Counted from the stretch's first letter, positions 33,707-43,714 are shown. The stretch is DNA of 64,000 bases from Pseudomonas syringae (GCF_001698815.1 NZ_LGSI01000005.1:50688-114687); one strand, 5' to 3'. Notes: generated by a model not told the origin, from the sequence alone. Numbers and translations are program-made.

Positions 33707-34709
33707 GGAGCGTCTCCTCGTAGGGCTGTGTACTTTCACCCGGCCGGATATGGCAGGGCAGGCAATGGGAAATCGGTGCAGCGCCAGCAATCTGGGCCAG
33801 CAACTGCTCGATCACAGTGCTGGCCAATGTCGCAATGGGTTGCACGACGCTGCACAGCGTCGGATGCATCTGGGTGCCGAGGGCGATCCCGTCAAAACCG
33901 ATGACCGAAAGCTGGCCCGGAACGCTCCAGCCGTTGCGGCGCAATTCGGCAATCAGGCTGATCGCCAGTAAGTCGTTGGAGCAGACCAAGGCGCTCGGCG
34001 CATTCGGGCCGCGCAATGAAGCCTCGATCACGGCGAAATCGGCTTGGGTGTGCGCAGGCATTTCGATCACCGGCAGGCTCGGCAAGCCGCGTTCGGCCAT
34101 GGCGTCGCAATAACCGGCGTAGCGCAGACGGGCGCGGTCCGACTGCAACGCGGGACCGGCGACCATGCCGATACGGCGATGCCCGCAATCGAGCAGATAG
34201 CGTGTCGCCAACGCCATACCGGCGCGGTTATCCACAGACACCGCGCTGTAGTCCGGATTTCCCGGCTGGTGATAAGCCAGCACGAACGGCGTGTCTTCGT
34301 TGACCAGACTTTCCAGAACCCGATTGCTCTCGGCATCGGTGACAGTCAGCACCAGACCATCGACCCGCTGGCGCAGCAATTCCTCGACCACCGCACTCTC
34401 ACGCTCGCTGCTGTAGTCAGTGGTTGCCAGCAAAAGGTTGTAGCCCTTTGAACGCGCAGCGCGTTCCATGGCCTGGAATTGCTCGGCGAAAACCGGGTTG
34501 AGCAGATTGGGCACCACCACGCCAATCAGATTGGTGGTTTGCAGACGCAGCTGGCGGCCTAGACGATTGGGTCGGAAACCCAGTTGTCGGGCGGCGGCAA
34601 ATACCTGGTCGCGTGTTGCAGGGCGCACCACGTCGGGGGAAGCAAAGGCGCGCGCGGCAGTTGCCCGGGAAACCCCGGCCAGCCGCGCCACCTCTTTCAA
34701 ATCACTCAT
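33690..34709 (-). CDS. LacI-family transcriptional regulator
   Basis: A 339-residue repressor-type protein. The N-terminal LacI helix-turn-helix (LKEVARLAGVSRATAARAFA) and hinge helix (RPNRLGRQLR) are followed by a periplasmic-binding-like effector domain (LIGVVVPNLLNPVFAEQFQA, DGLVLTVTDAES, GFDGIALGTQMHPTL). ATG at 34707-34709. It is the first gene of the minus-strand operon with the ABC importer (17-base overlap with the binding-protein gene), so it probably autoregulates the importer and perhaps the phosphodiesterase in response to their substrate. Confidence 0.92.
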   Translation of the reverse strand: MSDLKEVARLAGVSRATAARAFASPDVVRPATRDQVFAAARQLGFRPNRLGRQLRLQTTNLIGVVVPNLLNPVFAEQFQAMERAARSKGYNLLLATTDYSSERESAVVEELLRQRVDGLVLTVTDAESNRVLESLVNEDTPFVLAYHQPGNPDYSAVSVDNRAGMALATRYLLDCGHRRIGMVAGPALQSDRARLRYAGYCDAMAERGLPSLPVIEMPAHTQADFAVIEASLRGPNAPSALVCSNDLLAISLIAELRRNGWSVPGQLSVIGFDGIALGTQMHPTLCSVVQPIATLASTVIEQLLAQIAGAAPISHCLPCHIRPGESTQPYEETLHDPLQ

Positions 34710-34895
34710 GTTCACGCCTTTGAGATCGATCTCATTGGCGATGACACTACTGATGCAACATGGCGTTACAGCGAATAAAAGATGACAGTTTGGTTGCAAC
34801 GCAAGACTTTGCTGTAAAGCCGACGACCCATGCGACCCCGGTCTGCGCTACCATCACGGGCCCGACGCGGCAGCCTGCTGCGCGCAGGAGTAAGC

Positions 34896-35870
34896 ATGGC
34901 TCACCCGTTTGCAACACTTACGCCGGACCTGGTCCTTGATGCCGTTGAAAGCATCGGGTTTCTCAGTGACGCCCGCATTCTTGCGCTGAACAGCTACGAG
35001 AACCGCGTCTATCAGGTCGGCATTGAGGATGGTCAGCCGCTGATCGCCAAGTTCTATCGGCCGCAGCGCTGGACCAACGAAGCGATCCTCGAAGAGCACA
35101 GCTTCACCTTCGAGTTGGCGGAAGTGGACATCCCGGTCGTCGCGCCCATGGTGCACAACGGCGAAACGCTGTTTGAACACGCGGGCTTTCGCTTCACCCT
35201 GTTCCCGCGTCGCGGTGGCCGGGCTCCGGAGCCGGGCAATCTCGACCAGCTGTATCGCCTCGGCCAATTGCTGGGGCGGATTCATGCAGTGGGCGCGACC
35301 AAACCCTTCGCGCATCGCGAAGCGCTGGGCGTGAAGAACTTCGGCCAGGACTCGCTGGATTTCCTGCTGCAAAACAACTGCATCCCGCGCAGCCTGCTGC
35401 CGGCTTACGAATCAGTGGCCAAGGATCTGCTCAAGCGCGTCGAAGACGTCTACGCCGCAACGCCGCATCAGAACATCCGCATGCATGGCGATTGCCACCC
35501 CGGCAACATGATGGCGCGCGATGAGATGTTCCACATCGTCGATCTCGATGACTGTCGGATGGGGCCCGCCGTGCAGGACATCTGGATGATGCTCGCGGGG
35601 GATCGTCAGGAATGTCTCGGGCAGTTGTCGGAATTGATGGACGGCTACAACGAATTCCACGACTTCAACCCGCGCGAACTGGCGTTGATCGAACCCTTGC
35701 GCGCCCTGCGCCTGATGCACTACAGCGCCTGGCTGGCGCGGCGCTGGGATGATCCGGCGTTCCCGCACAGTTTCCCGTGGTTCGGCACCGAGCGTTATTG
35801 GGGCGATCAGGTGCTCGCCCTGCGCGAGCAGTTGTCGGCGCTCAACGAGGAGCCGCTGAAGCTGTTCTGA
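34896..35870 (+). CDS. srkA: Stress response kinase A (YihE/RdoA family)
   Basis: A 324-residue Ser/Thr protein kinase of the aminoglycoside-phosphotransferase fold. Catalytic loop is MHGDCHPGNMM (HGDxHxxN), and the metal-binding Asp is in IVDLDDCRMGPAVQD. In E. coli SrkA/YihE protects cells under stress and antagonises the MazEF pathway. Start ATG at 34896 follows CAGGAGTAAGC. Monocistronic and divergent from the LacI gene. Confidence 0.93.
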   Translation: MAHPFATLTPDLVLDAVESIGFLSDARILALNSYENRVYQVGIEDGQPLIAKFYRPQRWTNEAILEEHSFTFELAEVDIPVVAPMVHNGETLFEHAGFRFTLFPRRGGRAPEPGNLDQLYRLGQLLGRIHAVGATKPFAHREALGVKNFGQDSLDFLLQNNCIPRSLLPAYESVAKDLLKRVEDVYAATPHQNIRMHGDCHPGNMMARDEMFHIVDLDDCRMGPAVQDIWMMLAGDRQECLGQLSELMDGYNEFHDFNPRELALIEPLRALRLMHYSAWLARRWDDPAFPHSFPWFGTERYWGDQVLALREQLSALNEEPLKLF

Positions 35871-35965
35871 TTGTTCAGCGTGCCGCGCTTGCCAAGGCGC
35901 GGCAACGTTACCCATGACACCCCGTTTATCTTGCACACAATGACAACCTGCCAACAGGACCCCTT

Positions 35966-36853
35966 ATGCAAGCTGCCAACCCGCGTCGCGGGTATATTCT
36001 CGGCCTGAGCGCCTACACCATCTGGGGCCTGTTCCCTCTTTATTTCAAAGCCATTGCCGAAGTGCCATCGGTGGAAATCATCGTCAACCGGGTGCTCTGG
36101 TCGGCGTTGTTCGGCTCTTTATTGCTGATGGTCTGGAAGCATCCGGGTTGGTGGCGCGAGTTGCGCGAGAATCCGCAGCGCCTTGCGGTGCTGGCCGTCA
36201 GCGGCTCGCTGATCGCCGGCAACTGGCTGGTGTATGTCTGGGCGGTAAATAACGGGCGCATGGTGGAAGCCAGCCTCGGCTACTACATCAACCCGCTGGT
36301 CAACGTGTTGCTGGGGATGGTGCTGCTCGGCGAACGCCTGAGGCGCTTGCAATGGTTGGCGGTGATTCTGGCGGCGACCGGGGTTGCGCAGCAGGTCTGG
36401 CACTTTGGCAGCCTGCCATGGGTGTCGCTGGTGCTCGCGCTGACCTTCGGCTGCTACGGACTGATCCGCAAAAAAGCGCCGGTCGCGGCATTGCCGGGTC
36501 TGGTGGTGGAAACCTGGTTGCTGGTGCCGCTGGCGGCTGGCTGGTTGCTGCTCAATCCCATGGCGCATAGCGCGCAGCCGGAATTCTGGAGCACATCCCA
36601 GGCGATCTGGCTGGCAGCGGCCGGACCGGTGACGTTGGTGCCTTTAGTGTGTTTCAACGCAGCGGCACGTCACTTGCCCTATACGACGCTGGGTTTCCTG
36701 CAATACATCGCCCCCACGCTAGTGTTGGCGCTGGCCGTGCTGGTGTACGGCGAACAGTTGACCTCCGCCACGCTGATCACCTTCGCATTCATCTGGAGCG
36801 GGCTGGCGATTTACAGCGTGGATGCCTGGCTGACCATGCGCCGCAGAGCCTGA
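35966..36853 (+). CDS. rarD: RarD-type EamA/DMT family transporter
   Basis: A 295-residue inner-membrane protein with ten hydrophobic segments in two EamA repeats. The characteristic RarD beginning is GYILGLSAYTIWGLFPLYFK. The motif LGYYINPLVNVLLGMVLLGE ends the first repeat and FLQYIAPTLVLALAVLVYGE the second. RarD was named for chloramphenicol sensitivity, but its substrate is unclear. AGGACC lies eleven bases ahead of ATG. Confidence 0.92.
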   Translation: MQAANPRRGYILGLSAYTIWGLFPLYFKAIAEVPSVEIIVNRVLWSALFGSLLLMVWKHPGWWRELRENPQRLAVLAVSGSLIAGNWLVYVWAVNNGRMVEASLGYYINPLVNVLLGMVLLGERLRRLQWLAVILAATGVAQQVWHFGSLPWVSLVLALTFGCYGLIRKKAPVAALPGLVVETWLLVPLAAGWLLLNPMAHSAQPEFWSTSQAIWLAAAGPVTLVPLVCFNAAARHLPYTTLGFLQYIAPTLVLALAVLVYGEQLTSATLITFAFIWSGLAIYSVDAWLTMRRRA

Positions 36854-36874
36854 TCAAGGCGCACAACTCACTCC

Positions 36875-36939
36875 GTAGGACCGGCTTTAGCCGTGAGCAG
36901 GTCAGAGGCATTCGCCCTCCCGGCTGAAGCCGGTCCTAC
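36875..36939. repeat. REP-type inverted repeat pair (GTAGGACCGGCTTTAGCC family)
   Basis: Arms GTAGGACCGGCTTTAGCC and GGCTGAAGCCGGTCCTAC between the convergent rarD and gcvR-like genes. Confidence 0.85.
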
Positions 36940-36952
36940 GGTTTTCAGACAT

Positions 36953-37471
36953 TCAAAGCTCGGTGCGCAACACCAGATCCACCATCAAATCATCCGCCAG
37001 GGTTTCCAGACGTTCCTGCAATAGATCCAGAGAAAGCGTCAGCGGTACGCCAAGTATCGCTTCAGCGTGGAACAGTGGCTCGCTGCTCATGGGCGCGGGA
37101 TTCACTTCGGTAACCAGCCTTTCGACGTTGACGCCCTGTTCCGCCAGCAATCGGGTGATGTCGCGGACAATGCCGGGGCGGTCGTTGCCCACCAGCTCCA
37201 TGCCAATGGATTTCCAGCCCACCAAAGGTTCGTTGTTGCTTTCAGCAAACAGCACCCGAATGTCCTGTTCGGCCAGCGCCTGCAATGCGCTCTTCAATTC
37301 TTCCCGGTTATCTGCCGGCACCTGCACACGCACGATCCCGGCGAACTGACCGGCCATTCGCGACATGCGGCTTTCGAGCCAGTTGCCGCCATGTTGCGCA
37401 ATGCAATCGGCGATGCGCTCGACCTGACCTGGTTTATCCGGTGCAACAACAGTGACCACAAAATGATCCAC
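36953..37471 (-). CDS. gcvR: Glycine cleavage system transcriptional repressor-like protein (two ACT domains)
   Basis: A 172-residue protein of two ACT domains (residues ~3-75, beginning FVVTVVAPDKPGQVERIADC, and ~90-165, beginning IGMELVGNDRPGIVRDIT), matching GcvR. GcvR binds glycine and, in E. coli, blocks GcvA-mediated activation of gcvTHP. No DNA-binding domain is present, as expected. AAGGAG lies 10 bases before ATG. Its presence fits the glycine and one-carbon genes later in the window, though they are not in the same operon. Confidence 0.85.
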   Translation of the reverse strand: MDHFVVTVVAPDKPGQVERIADCIAQHGGNWLESRMSRMAGQFAGIVRVQVPADNREELKSALQALAEQDIRVLFAESNNEPLVGWKSIGMELVGNDRPGIVRDITRLLAEQGVNVERLVTEVNPAPMSSEPLFHAEAILGVPLTLSLDLLQERLETLADDLMVDLVLRTEL

Positions 37472-37787
37472 AGGTAACTCCTTCTGCTGACGAGTAGTCG
37501 TCGCCCAAGTATAGGCAAGGCTGACAAGAGCACCTTACGACGTTTGAATAGCCGGACTGTGTACGATTTCCAGATTTAACTGGAACAACTACGCGTGATT
37601 TTGAGAACATCCTGCTCTTTATCGTGATCGGCCATGTAAATCCAGTCGCTTGGTGACATATTTAGTCTCGTTTTCACCCGTCGGCGCTTCATGTAGTATG
37701 CCGCGTCGCGCACTACACAACGTTGATCCCTAATAAAAGAGCGCTCCCCTTCGAGCGCAAAAAGCTGAGCAGAGTGAGGCAAGTGCA
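37472..37787. other. Intergenic stretch upstream of malate synthase
   Basis: Divergent promoter region between gcvR and glcB. It holds moderately AT-rich sequence and no REP copy. I could not identify an operator or small gene. Confidence 0.5.
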
Positions 37788-39965
37788 ATGACTGAACACG
37801 TTCAAGTCGGTGGCCTGCAGGTCGCCAAGGTGCTGTTCGACTTCGTGAACAACGAAGCAATTCCCGGAACCGGTCTGAATACTGAAGCGTTCTGGGCCGG
37901 TGCAGACAAGCTCATCAACGAGCTGGCACCCAGGAACAAAGCCCTGCTCGCCAAACGTGATGACTTGCAGGCGCAAATCGACGCCTGGCATCAATCCCGT
38001 GCCGGACAGGCTCACGACGCCTCGGCCTATAAGAGTTTCCTTCAGGAAATCGGTTATCTGCTGCCAGAAGCCGCAGATTTCCACATCACGACGCAAAACG
38101 TCGACGAAGAAATTGCCCACATGGCTGGCCCGCAACTGGTGGTGCCGGTGATGAATGCCCGCTTCGCCCTCAACGCTTCGAATGCCCGTTGGGGTTCGCT
38201 GTATGACGCGCTCTATGGCACCGACGCGATCAGCGAAGCCGATGGCGCCGAGAAAGGCAAAGGCTACAACAAGGTTCGCGGCGACAAGGTCATCGCCTTT
38301 GCTCGGGCCTTTCTTGATGAAGCCGCGCCATTGGCTGCCGGCTCTCACGTGGATTCCACCGGTTACAAATTGATCGACGGCAAACTGGTGATCAGCCTCA
38401 AGGGCGGCAGCAATACCGGCCTCAAGGACGACGCGCAGCTGATCGGCTTTCAGGGCGACGCCGCCGCACCGTTCGCCGTGCTGCTCAAGCACAACGGCCT
38501 GCACTTCGAAATCCAGATCGACGCAACCAGCCCGGTGGGTCAGACCGATCCTGCGGGCGTTAAAGACGTGCTGATGGAAGCCGCGCTGACCACCATCATG
38601 GACTGCGAAGATTCCATCGCCGCCGTCGATGCCGACGATAAAGTCGTGGTCTATCGCAACTGGCTGGGCCTGATGAAGGGCGATCTGGCCGAACAAGTTG
38701 CCAAGGGCGGCGAAACCTTTACCCGCACCATGAACGCCGACCGCGTCTACACCGCGCCCGACGGCGGTGACGTCACGCTGCACGGCCGCTCGCTGCTGTT
38801 CGTGCGCAACGTGGGTCACCTGATGACCATCGACGCGATTCTCGATCAGCAAGGCCAGGAAATCCCCGAGGGCATTCTTGATGGCTTGTTGACCAGCCTG
38901 GCGGCGATCCACAGCCTCAACGGCAACAATACTCGCCGCAACAGCCGCAGCGGTTCGGTGTACATCGTCAAACCGAAGATGCACGGCCCGGAAGAAGCGG
39001 CCTTCACCAACGAACTGTTTGGCCGCATAGAAGACGTTCTCAACCTGCCGCGTAATACGCTGAAGGTCGGGATCATGGACGAAGAGCGCCGCACCACGGT
39101 CAATCTCAAGGCCTGCATCAAGGCCGCGAGCGAGCGTGTCGTGTTCATCAACACCGGTTTCCTCGACCGCACGGGCGATGAGATTCACACATCCATGGAA
39201 GCCGGTCCGGTCGTGCGCAAGGCACAGATGAAGGCTGAGAAGTGGATCGGCGCCTACGAGAACTGGAACGTCGATATCGGCCTGAGCTGCGGCCTGCAAC
39301 GTCGGGCACAGATCGGCAAGGGCATGTGGGCCATGCCGGACCTGATGGCAGCGATGCTCGAACAGAAAATCGCTCACCCGCTGGCAGGGGCCAACACGGC
39401 CTGGGTTCCGTCGCCAACCGCAGCCGCGCTGCATGCGTTGCACTATCACAAGGTTGACGTGTTCGCGCGTCAGGCCGAACTGGCCCAGCGCACCCGCGCA
39501 TCGGTGGACGACATCCTGACCATCCCGCTGGCAGCCAATGCCAACTGGACGCCGGAAGAGATCCAGAACGAACTGGACAACAACGCCCAGGGCATCCTCG
39601 GTTACGTGGTGCGTTGGATCGACCAAGGCGTGGGTTGCTCGAAGGTGCCGGACATCAACGACATCGGTCTGATGGAGGACCGTGCGACGCTGCGTATTTC
39701 AAGTCAGCACATGGCCAACTGGCTGCGTCACGGCGTGGTCGATCAGACTCAGGTGATGGACAGCCTCAAGCGCATGGCGCCGGTGGTTGACCGACAGAAC
39801 GCCAATGATCCGCTGTATCGCCCTTTGGCTCCGAACTTCGATAGCAATATCGCGTTCCAGGCCGCGGTGGAGCTGGTCATCGAAGGCAGCAAACAGCCGA
39901 ACGGCTACACCGAGCCGGTCTTGCACCGTCGGCGTCGGGAGTTCAAGGCTAAAAACGGGTTGTAA
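37788..39965 (+). CDS. glcB: Malate synthase G
   Basis: A 725-residue enzyme condensing glyoxylate with acetyl-CoA to malate (glyoxylate shunt, glycolate use). The length matches the large G isoform. Visible signature stretches include [20 protein letters not shown] (metal- and substrate-binding acidic residues), [40 protein letters not shown] and [23 protein letters not shown] follows GTGAGGCAAGTGCA. Monocistronic. Confidence 0.96.
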   Translation: MTEHVQVGGLQVAKVLFDFVNNEAIPGTGLNTEAFWAGADKLINELAPRNKALLAKRDDLQAQIDAWHQSRAGQAHDASAYKSFLQEIGYLLPEAADFHITTQNVDEEIAHMAGPQLVVPVMNARFALNASNARWGSLYDALYGTDAISEADGAEKGKGYNKVRGDKVIAFARAFLDEAAPLAAGSHVDSTGYKLIDGKLVISLKGGSNTGLKDDAQLIGFQGDAAAPFAVLLKHNGLHFEIQIDATSPVGQTDPAGVKDVLMEAALTTIMDCEDSIAAVDADDKVVVYRNWLGLMKGDLAEQVAKGGETFTRTMNADRVYTAPDGGDVTLHGRSLLFVRNVGHLMTIDAILDQQGQEIPEGILDGLLTSLAAIHSLNGNNTRRNSRSGSVYIVKPKMHGPEEAAFTNELFGRIEDVLNLPRNTLKVGIMDEERRTTVNLKACIKAASERVVFINTGFLDRTGDEIHTSMEAGPVVRKAQMKAEKWIGAYENWNVDIGLSCGLQRRAQIGKGMWAMPDLMAAMLEQKIAHPLAGANTAWVPSPTAAALHALHYHKVDVFARQAELAQRTRASVDDILTIPLAANANWTPEEIQNELDNNAQGILGYVVRWIDQGVGCSKVPDINDIGLMEDRATLRISSQHMANWLRHGVVDQTQVMDSLKRMAPVVDRQNANDPLYRPLAPNFDSNIAFQAAVELVIEGSKQPNGYTEPVLHRRRREFKAKNGL

Positions 39966-40005
39966 GCGGAAGCGGCAATCCGGTCCCTTGGGTTGTATAG
40001 GGTTC

Positions 40006-40099
40006 GGTAGGACCGGACTTGTCCGGGAAGGCGTCGGGGCTGCGGAGGAAGATCTTCAGCGTTCACACCGGCCTCTTCGGGGACAAGTCCCCTCCTACC
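40006..40099. repeat. Mosaic REP pair
   Basis: The left arm GGTAGGACCGGACTTGTCCGG mixes the GACCGG and GACTTGTCC families. The right arm is GGGGACAAGTCCCCTCCTACC. This may be a hybrid between two REP families, sited between convergent glcB and the response regulator gene. Confidence 0.7.
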
Positions 40100-40114
40100 G
40101 GGTTGTATACCCCC

Positions 40115-40561
40115 TCACACCAACCCCAACTCCCGCTTGACCAGCTTCAGCAACTGCTTGGTGTTGATGGGCTTGAGCAGGAAATCCACCACGCTCAAAT
40201 GCATCGCATCGATGGCATCGCGCACGTTGGCGTCACCGGAAATGATGATGATCGGCAACGAAGCGCGTTCGGATTCACGCACCTTGCGGATCAGGTCCAG
40301 GCCGTTGCATGGGGCCATGCGCAGGTCGGTGATCAGCAGGCCGATGGATTCCCGCGTTTCGATCAAATGCATGGCGCTGTTGCCGCCTGCGGCGGTCATA
40401 CAGCTGATGTCATTGAGGCTGAGAATCTCGGCCAACAACTCCCGGGCATCGCGATCGTCGTCGACGATCAACACCCGCTGCGGCGAATCGGGCAATGCGG
40501 TGAGCATCACTTCGTTTAGCGCTTCGCGCTCTTCATCGCTCAAAATATCGTAATCGAACAT
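40115..40561 (-). CDS. Single-domain response regulator
   Basis: A 148-residue protein with a ~28-residue N-terminal lead and a receiver domain: acidic pocket VLIVDDDRD, phosphoacceptor Asp in LLITDLRMAP, Thr/Ser switch in IIIISGDANV and conserved Lys in FLLKPINT. No output domain follows, so it acts by protein contact or as a phosphate sink. No histidine kinase is encoded nearby. ATG at 40559-40561 is used; upstream codons in frame are low-complexity and lack a ribosome binding site. Divergent from the cNMP/CBS/DUF294 gene, 241 bases apart. Confidence 0.9.
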   Translation of the reverse strand: MFDYDILSDEEREALNEVMLTALPDSPQRVLIVDDDRDARELLAEILSLNDISCMTAAGGNSAMHLIETRESIGLLITDLRMAPCNGLDLIRKVRESERASLPIIIISGDANVRDAIDAMHLSVVDFLLKPINTKQLLKLVKRELGLV

Positions 40562-40802
40562 CTGCGCCTGATTCCCTTGCCTGATACTGGCAGCCAACCG
40601 GACACTTGGCCGGTCACGTCTGCGTGCTGTGGTCGGCGTCCTGCCGGCGATTGTTTGCTGTCCCAAGCCTTCGCGTTACTGCTTTTTACACCATGCCGCT
40701 GGTCGCTAGAAATCTTTTCGTCGGTGTAAGACTTACGTCCAATGGGCACTGTCCGACAAGCGGACGACCATGACCATCAATAAAAAGAACGCGGTACAGG
40801 TC

Positions 40803-42737
40803 ATGAGCAAAGCGGATGCATTCGCCCAGGCGGGCAAAACAGCGGTGTTGCAGAACATCCACGGCACGATGCAGTTCCTGCAAAAATTCCCGCCATTCAA
40901 CCAGATGGAGAGCGCTCATCTCGCGTATCTGGTCGAACAATGCCAGCTGCGTTTCTACGCGGTGGACGAAAGCATCATCAAGCCTGCTGATGGACCAGTA
41001 GAGCACTTCTACATCGTCAAGCAAGGGCGTGTCGTCGGCGAACGGCCGCACACCGCCAAGAGCGGAACCGAAACCACCTTCGAAATCACTACCGGCGAAT
41101 GCTTCCCGCTGGCGGCGCTGCTGGGCGAACGCGCTACGCGCACCGAGCATCTGGCGGCCGAAGACACCTTCTGCCTGCAACTGAACAAACAGGCGTTCAT
41201 CAAGCTGTTCGCGCTGTCGACCACCTTCCGCGACTTTGCCCTGCGTGGCGTCAGCAGCCTGCTCGACCAGGTGAACCAGCAAGTCCAGCAGCGTGCTGCG
41301 GAAACCCTGGGCACCCAGTATTCACTGAACACCCGTCTTGGCGAGCTCGCCATGCGGCATCCGGTCATGTGCAGCCCGCAAACGCCGTTGCGTGAAGCCG
41401 TGAAGCTCATGCACGAACAGCAAGTCGGCAGCATCGTGATCGTCGATGCGCAGCAAGCGCCGCTGGGGATTTTCACCCTGCGCGACTTGCGCGAGGCGGT
41501 GGCCGAGATTGATACCGACTTCAGCCAGCCGATCCAGGCGCATATGACGCAAGCGCCCTTCCACCTCAGCCCGGACGCCAGCGCCTTCGATGCCGCCATC
41601 GCCATGACCGGTCGGCACATCGCCCACGTGTGCCTGGTCAAGGATGGGCGGCTGTGCGGCGTGGTGTCCGAGCGGGATCTGTTTTCCCTGCAACGGGTCG
41701 ATCTGGTGCATCTGGCGCGCACCATTCGCAACGCGCCACGCATCGAAAGCCTGAGCAACCTGCGCGGCGACATCGTGCAGTTGGTGGATCGCATGCTCGC
41801 CCACGGCGCGTCCTCGACCCAGATCACCCAGATCATCACCCTGCTCAACGATCACACGGTGTGTCGCGTGATCGAACTGACGCTGGAAGAAAAAGGCGAC
41901 CCTGGCATTCCATTCAGCTGGCTGTGTTTCGGCAGCGAGGGCCGCCGCGAGCAAACGCTGCACACCGATCAGGACAATGGCATTCTTTTCGAAGCCCGGG
42001 ACGTTGCCGAAGCGACACAGATCCGGGCGCTGCTGCTGCCGATTGCCGAACGCATCAATCAGAGCCTGGCGCTGTGCGGGTTCACGCTGTGCAAAGGCAA
42101 TATCATGGCGGGCAACCCGGAGCTGTGCCTGTCACGCGTTGAATGGTCCCGGCGCTTCGCCGCGTTCATCCGCGAAGCGACGCCAGAGAACCTGCTGGCC
42201 TCCAGTATTTATTTTGACTTGCGCGTGGTCTGGGGCGACGAGCACGGCTGCGACCAATTGCGCCGCAGCGTGCTGGAACAGGTCGGCGATAATCGCTTGT
42301 TCCAGCGCATGATGGCCGAGAACGCCCTGCGTCAGCGCCCGCCAGTGGGGCGCTTCAAGGATTTCGTGCTGCCCCGCAAAGGCAGCGACAAAGACACTCT
42401 GGACCTCAAGACCCAAGGTCTGACGCCCTTTGTCGACGGTGCCCGCTTGCTGGCGCTGGCCAATGGCATCGAAGCCAACAACACCCTGGAACGCCTGCGC
42501 CAACTGGTGGAGCGCGAGGTGATCGACCGGCTGGACGGCGCCGCGTATGAAGAGGCCTACCACTTCATTCAGCAAACGCGCATGCAACAGCACCAATTGC
42601 AGAGCCGCCAGAACCTGCCTTATTCCAACCGAATCGATCCGGACACACTCAATCATCTGGACCGCCGCATCCTGCGCGAATCCCTGCGCCAGGCCCAACG
42701 CCTGCAAACCAGCCTGACCCTGCGCTATCAACTATGA
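40803..42737 (+). CDS. cNMP-binding/CBS/DUF294 nucleotidyltransferase-like protein
   Basis: A 644-residue cytoplasmic signalling-type protein. Domains in order: a cyclic-nucleotide-binding-like beta roll (~25-145, YIVKQGRVVGER, GECFPLAALLGE), two CBS motifs (~175-300, MRHPVMCSPQTPLREAVKLM and MTQAPFHLSPDASAFDAAIA), then DUF294 with a nucleotidyltransferase signature FGSEGRREQTLHTDQDNGI (G-S-x(n)-D-x-D) and the DUF294 C-terminal helical domain. It might uridylylate or adenylylate a partner, by analogy with GlnD. An upstream ATG at 40770 would add 11 residues. ATGA overlap with the exonuclease gene couples the two. Confidence 0.88.
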   Translation: MSKADAFAQAGKTAVLQNIHGTMQFLQKFPPFNQMESAHLAYLVEQCQLRFYAVDESIIKPADGPVEHFYIVKQGRVVGERPHTAKSGTETTFEITTGECFPLAALLGERATRTEHLAAEDTFCLQLNKQAFIKLFALSTTFRDFALRGVSSLLDQVNQQVQQRAAETLGTQYSLNTRLGELAMRHPVMCSPQTPLREAVKLMHEQQVGSIVIVDAQQAPLGIFTLRDLREAVAEIDTDFSQPIQAHMTQAPFHLSPDASAFDAAIAMTGRHIAHVCLVKDGRLCGVVSERDLFSLQRVDLVHLARTIRNAPRIESLSNLRGDIVQLVDRMLAHGASSTQITQIITLLNDHTVCRVIELTLEEKGDPGIPFSWLCFGSEGRREQTLHTDQDNGILFEARDVAEATQIRALLLPIAERINQSLALCGFTLCKGNIMAGNPELCLSRVEWSRRFAAFIREATPENLLASSIYFDLRVVWGDEHGCDQLRRSVLEQVGDNRLFQRMMAENALRQRPPVGRFKDFVLPRKGSDKDTLDLKTQGLTPFVDGARLLALANGIEANNTLERLRQLVEREVIDRLDGAAYEEAYHFIQQTRMQQHQLQSRQNLPYSNRIDPDTLNHLDRRILRESLRQAQRLQTSLTLRYQL

Positions 42738-43447
42738 ATCTGTTTGAATGGCTGCGGCCGCGTCCGCCAAAACCGACCCTGGAGCACCGCGACAAACAGC
42801 GTCTGGCGAACCTTGCGCCCCTCGCGGCACTCAGCGAAGACTCGCTGCGCAAGCAACGCTGGGTGGTGTTCGACCTGGAAACCAGCGGCCTGAACATGAA
42901 CCGCGATCAGGTGCTGTCCATCGGCGCGGTGGTGATCGAAGACGGCGCCATTGACCTGAGCCAACAGTTTGAACGCACCTTGCTGCGCGTCGACCACAAG
43001 CTGAGCCCGGCGGTATTGATTCACGGACTCGGGCCCAGCGCCATTGCTGCCGGCAGTGAACCGGTGCAGGCGCTGCTGGATTTCATGGAGTTTGTCGGCA
43101 ATAGCCCACTGCTGGCGTTTCACGCGCCATTCGATCAGCACATGCTCGGCCGGGCCTTGAAGGAAAGCCTCGATTACCGACTGGAGCAGCGTTTTTTCGA
43201 CGTCGCGGAAATCGCTCCGATGCTATTCCCGCAGGCGAATCTGCGCCAGGCCGGACTGGATGACTGGACCGCCTTCTTCGGCCTGCAAGCCGAAGAACGC
43301 CACAACGCCAGCGCCGACGCCCTGGTGACTGCCGAACTGGCGATGATCCTCTTCAGCCACGCCCGCCGCCAACAGATCGACAGCCCCGCGCAGCTGGATC
43401 AGTGCTTGAGCCAGTGGCGTCGGCGGCAGCGAAGTCATTCGTTCTAG
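42734..43447 (+). CDS. DnaQ-like 3'-5' exonuclease
   Basis: A 237-residue DEDDh exonuclease. Exo I is VVFDLETSGL, Exo II is in LLAFHAPFDQHML, and Exo III is HNASADALVTAEL (His plus Asp). It resembles the epsilon proofreading subunit fold but is shorter at the C-terminus and lacks an evident polymerase-binding tail. The start overlaps the stop of the DUF294 gene by four bases, as in P. aeruginosa PA3233/PA3232, where the pair sits near an acetate permease. The substrate could be DNA or short RNA. Confidence 0.9.
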   Translation: MNLFEWLRPRPPKPTLEHRDKQRLANLAPLAALSEDSLRKQRWVVFDLETSGLNMNRDQVLSIGAVVIEDGAIDLSQQFERTLLRVDHKLSPAVLIHGLGPSAIAAGSEPVQALLDFMEFVGNSPLLAFHAPFDQHMLGRALKESLDYRLEQRFFDVAEIAPMLFPQANLRQAGLDDWTAFFGLQAEERHNASADALVTAELAMILFSHARRQQIDSPAQLDQCLSQWRRRQRSHSF

Positions 43448-43458
43448 CCGTCGTGCCC

Positions 43459-43714
43459 CGTTGCAGCAAATGCCTCGGTGGCCCAGATACACGCGTCATC
43501 GTTCATCGCGAGCAAGCTCGGTTCCTGCAGGTCCAGCGGTCCGTTGGAGCAAACGCCTCGGTGGGCCAGACCTATCGCGTTATCGTTCTTCGCGAGCAAG
43601 CTCGGCTCCTACAGGTCCAGCGGTCCGTTGGAGCGAGGCTTGCCCGCGAACCAAGCGCCTCAGTGCACCAGACCCACCGCGTTATCGTTCTTCGCGGGCA
43701 AGCCTCGCTCTAAC
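43459..43714. repeat. REP array, three degenerate units
   Basis: Three left-to-right units with spacer text like GCGTTATCGTTCTTCGCG. The first two have GAGCAAGCTCGGCTCC-type right arms, and the second lacks most of its left arm after CCGTTGGAGC. Only the third has the full GTTGGAGCGAGGCTTGCCCG / CGGGCAAGCCTCGCTC pair. Same mosaic design as the array at 26459-26962. Confidence 0.85.

Noticed and set aside
37713..39626. 637-codon open frame antisense to glcB
   Set aside because: Shadow of a high-GC gene. The plus strand encodes a full malate synthase G, while the antisense product is His/Gln/Arg-rich with no family features. The same reasoning removes the long antisense frames over both acyl-CoA dehydrogenases (4987-6048, 8401-10227), soxA (56447-57811, 57818-59551) and gbcB (45819-47054).
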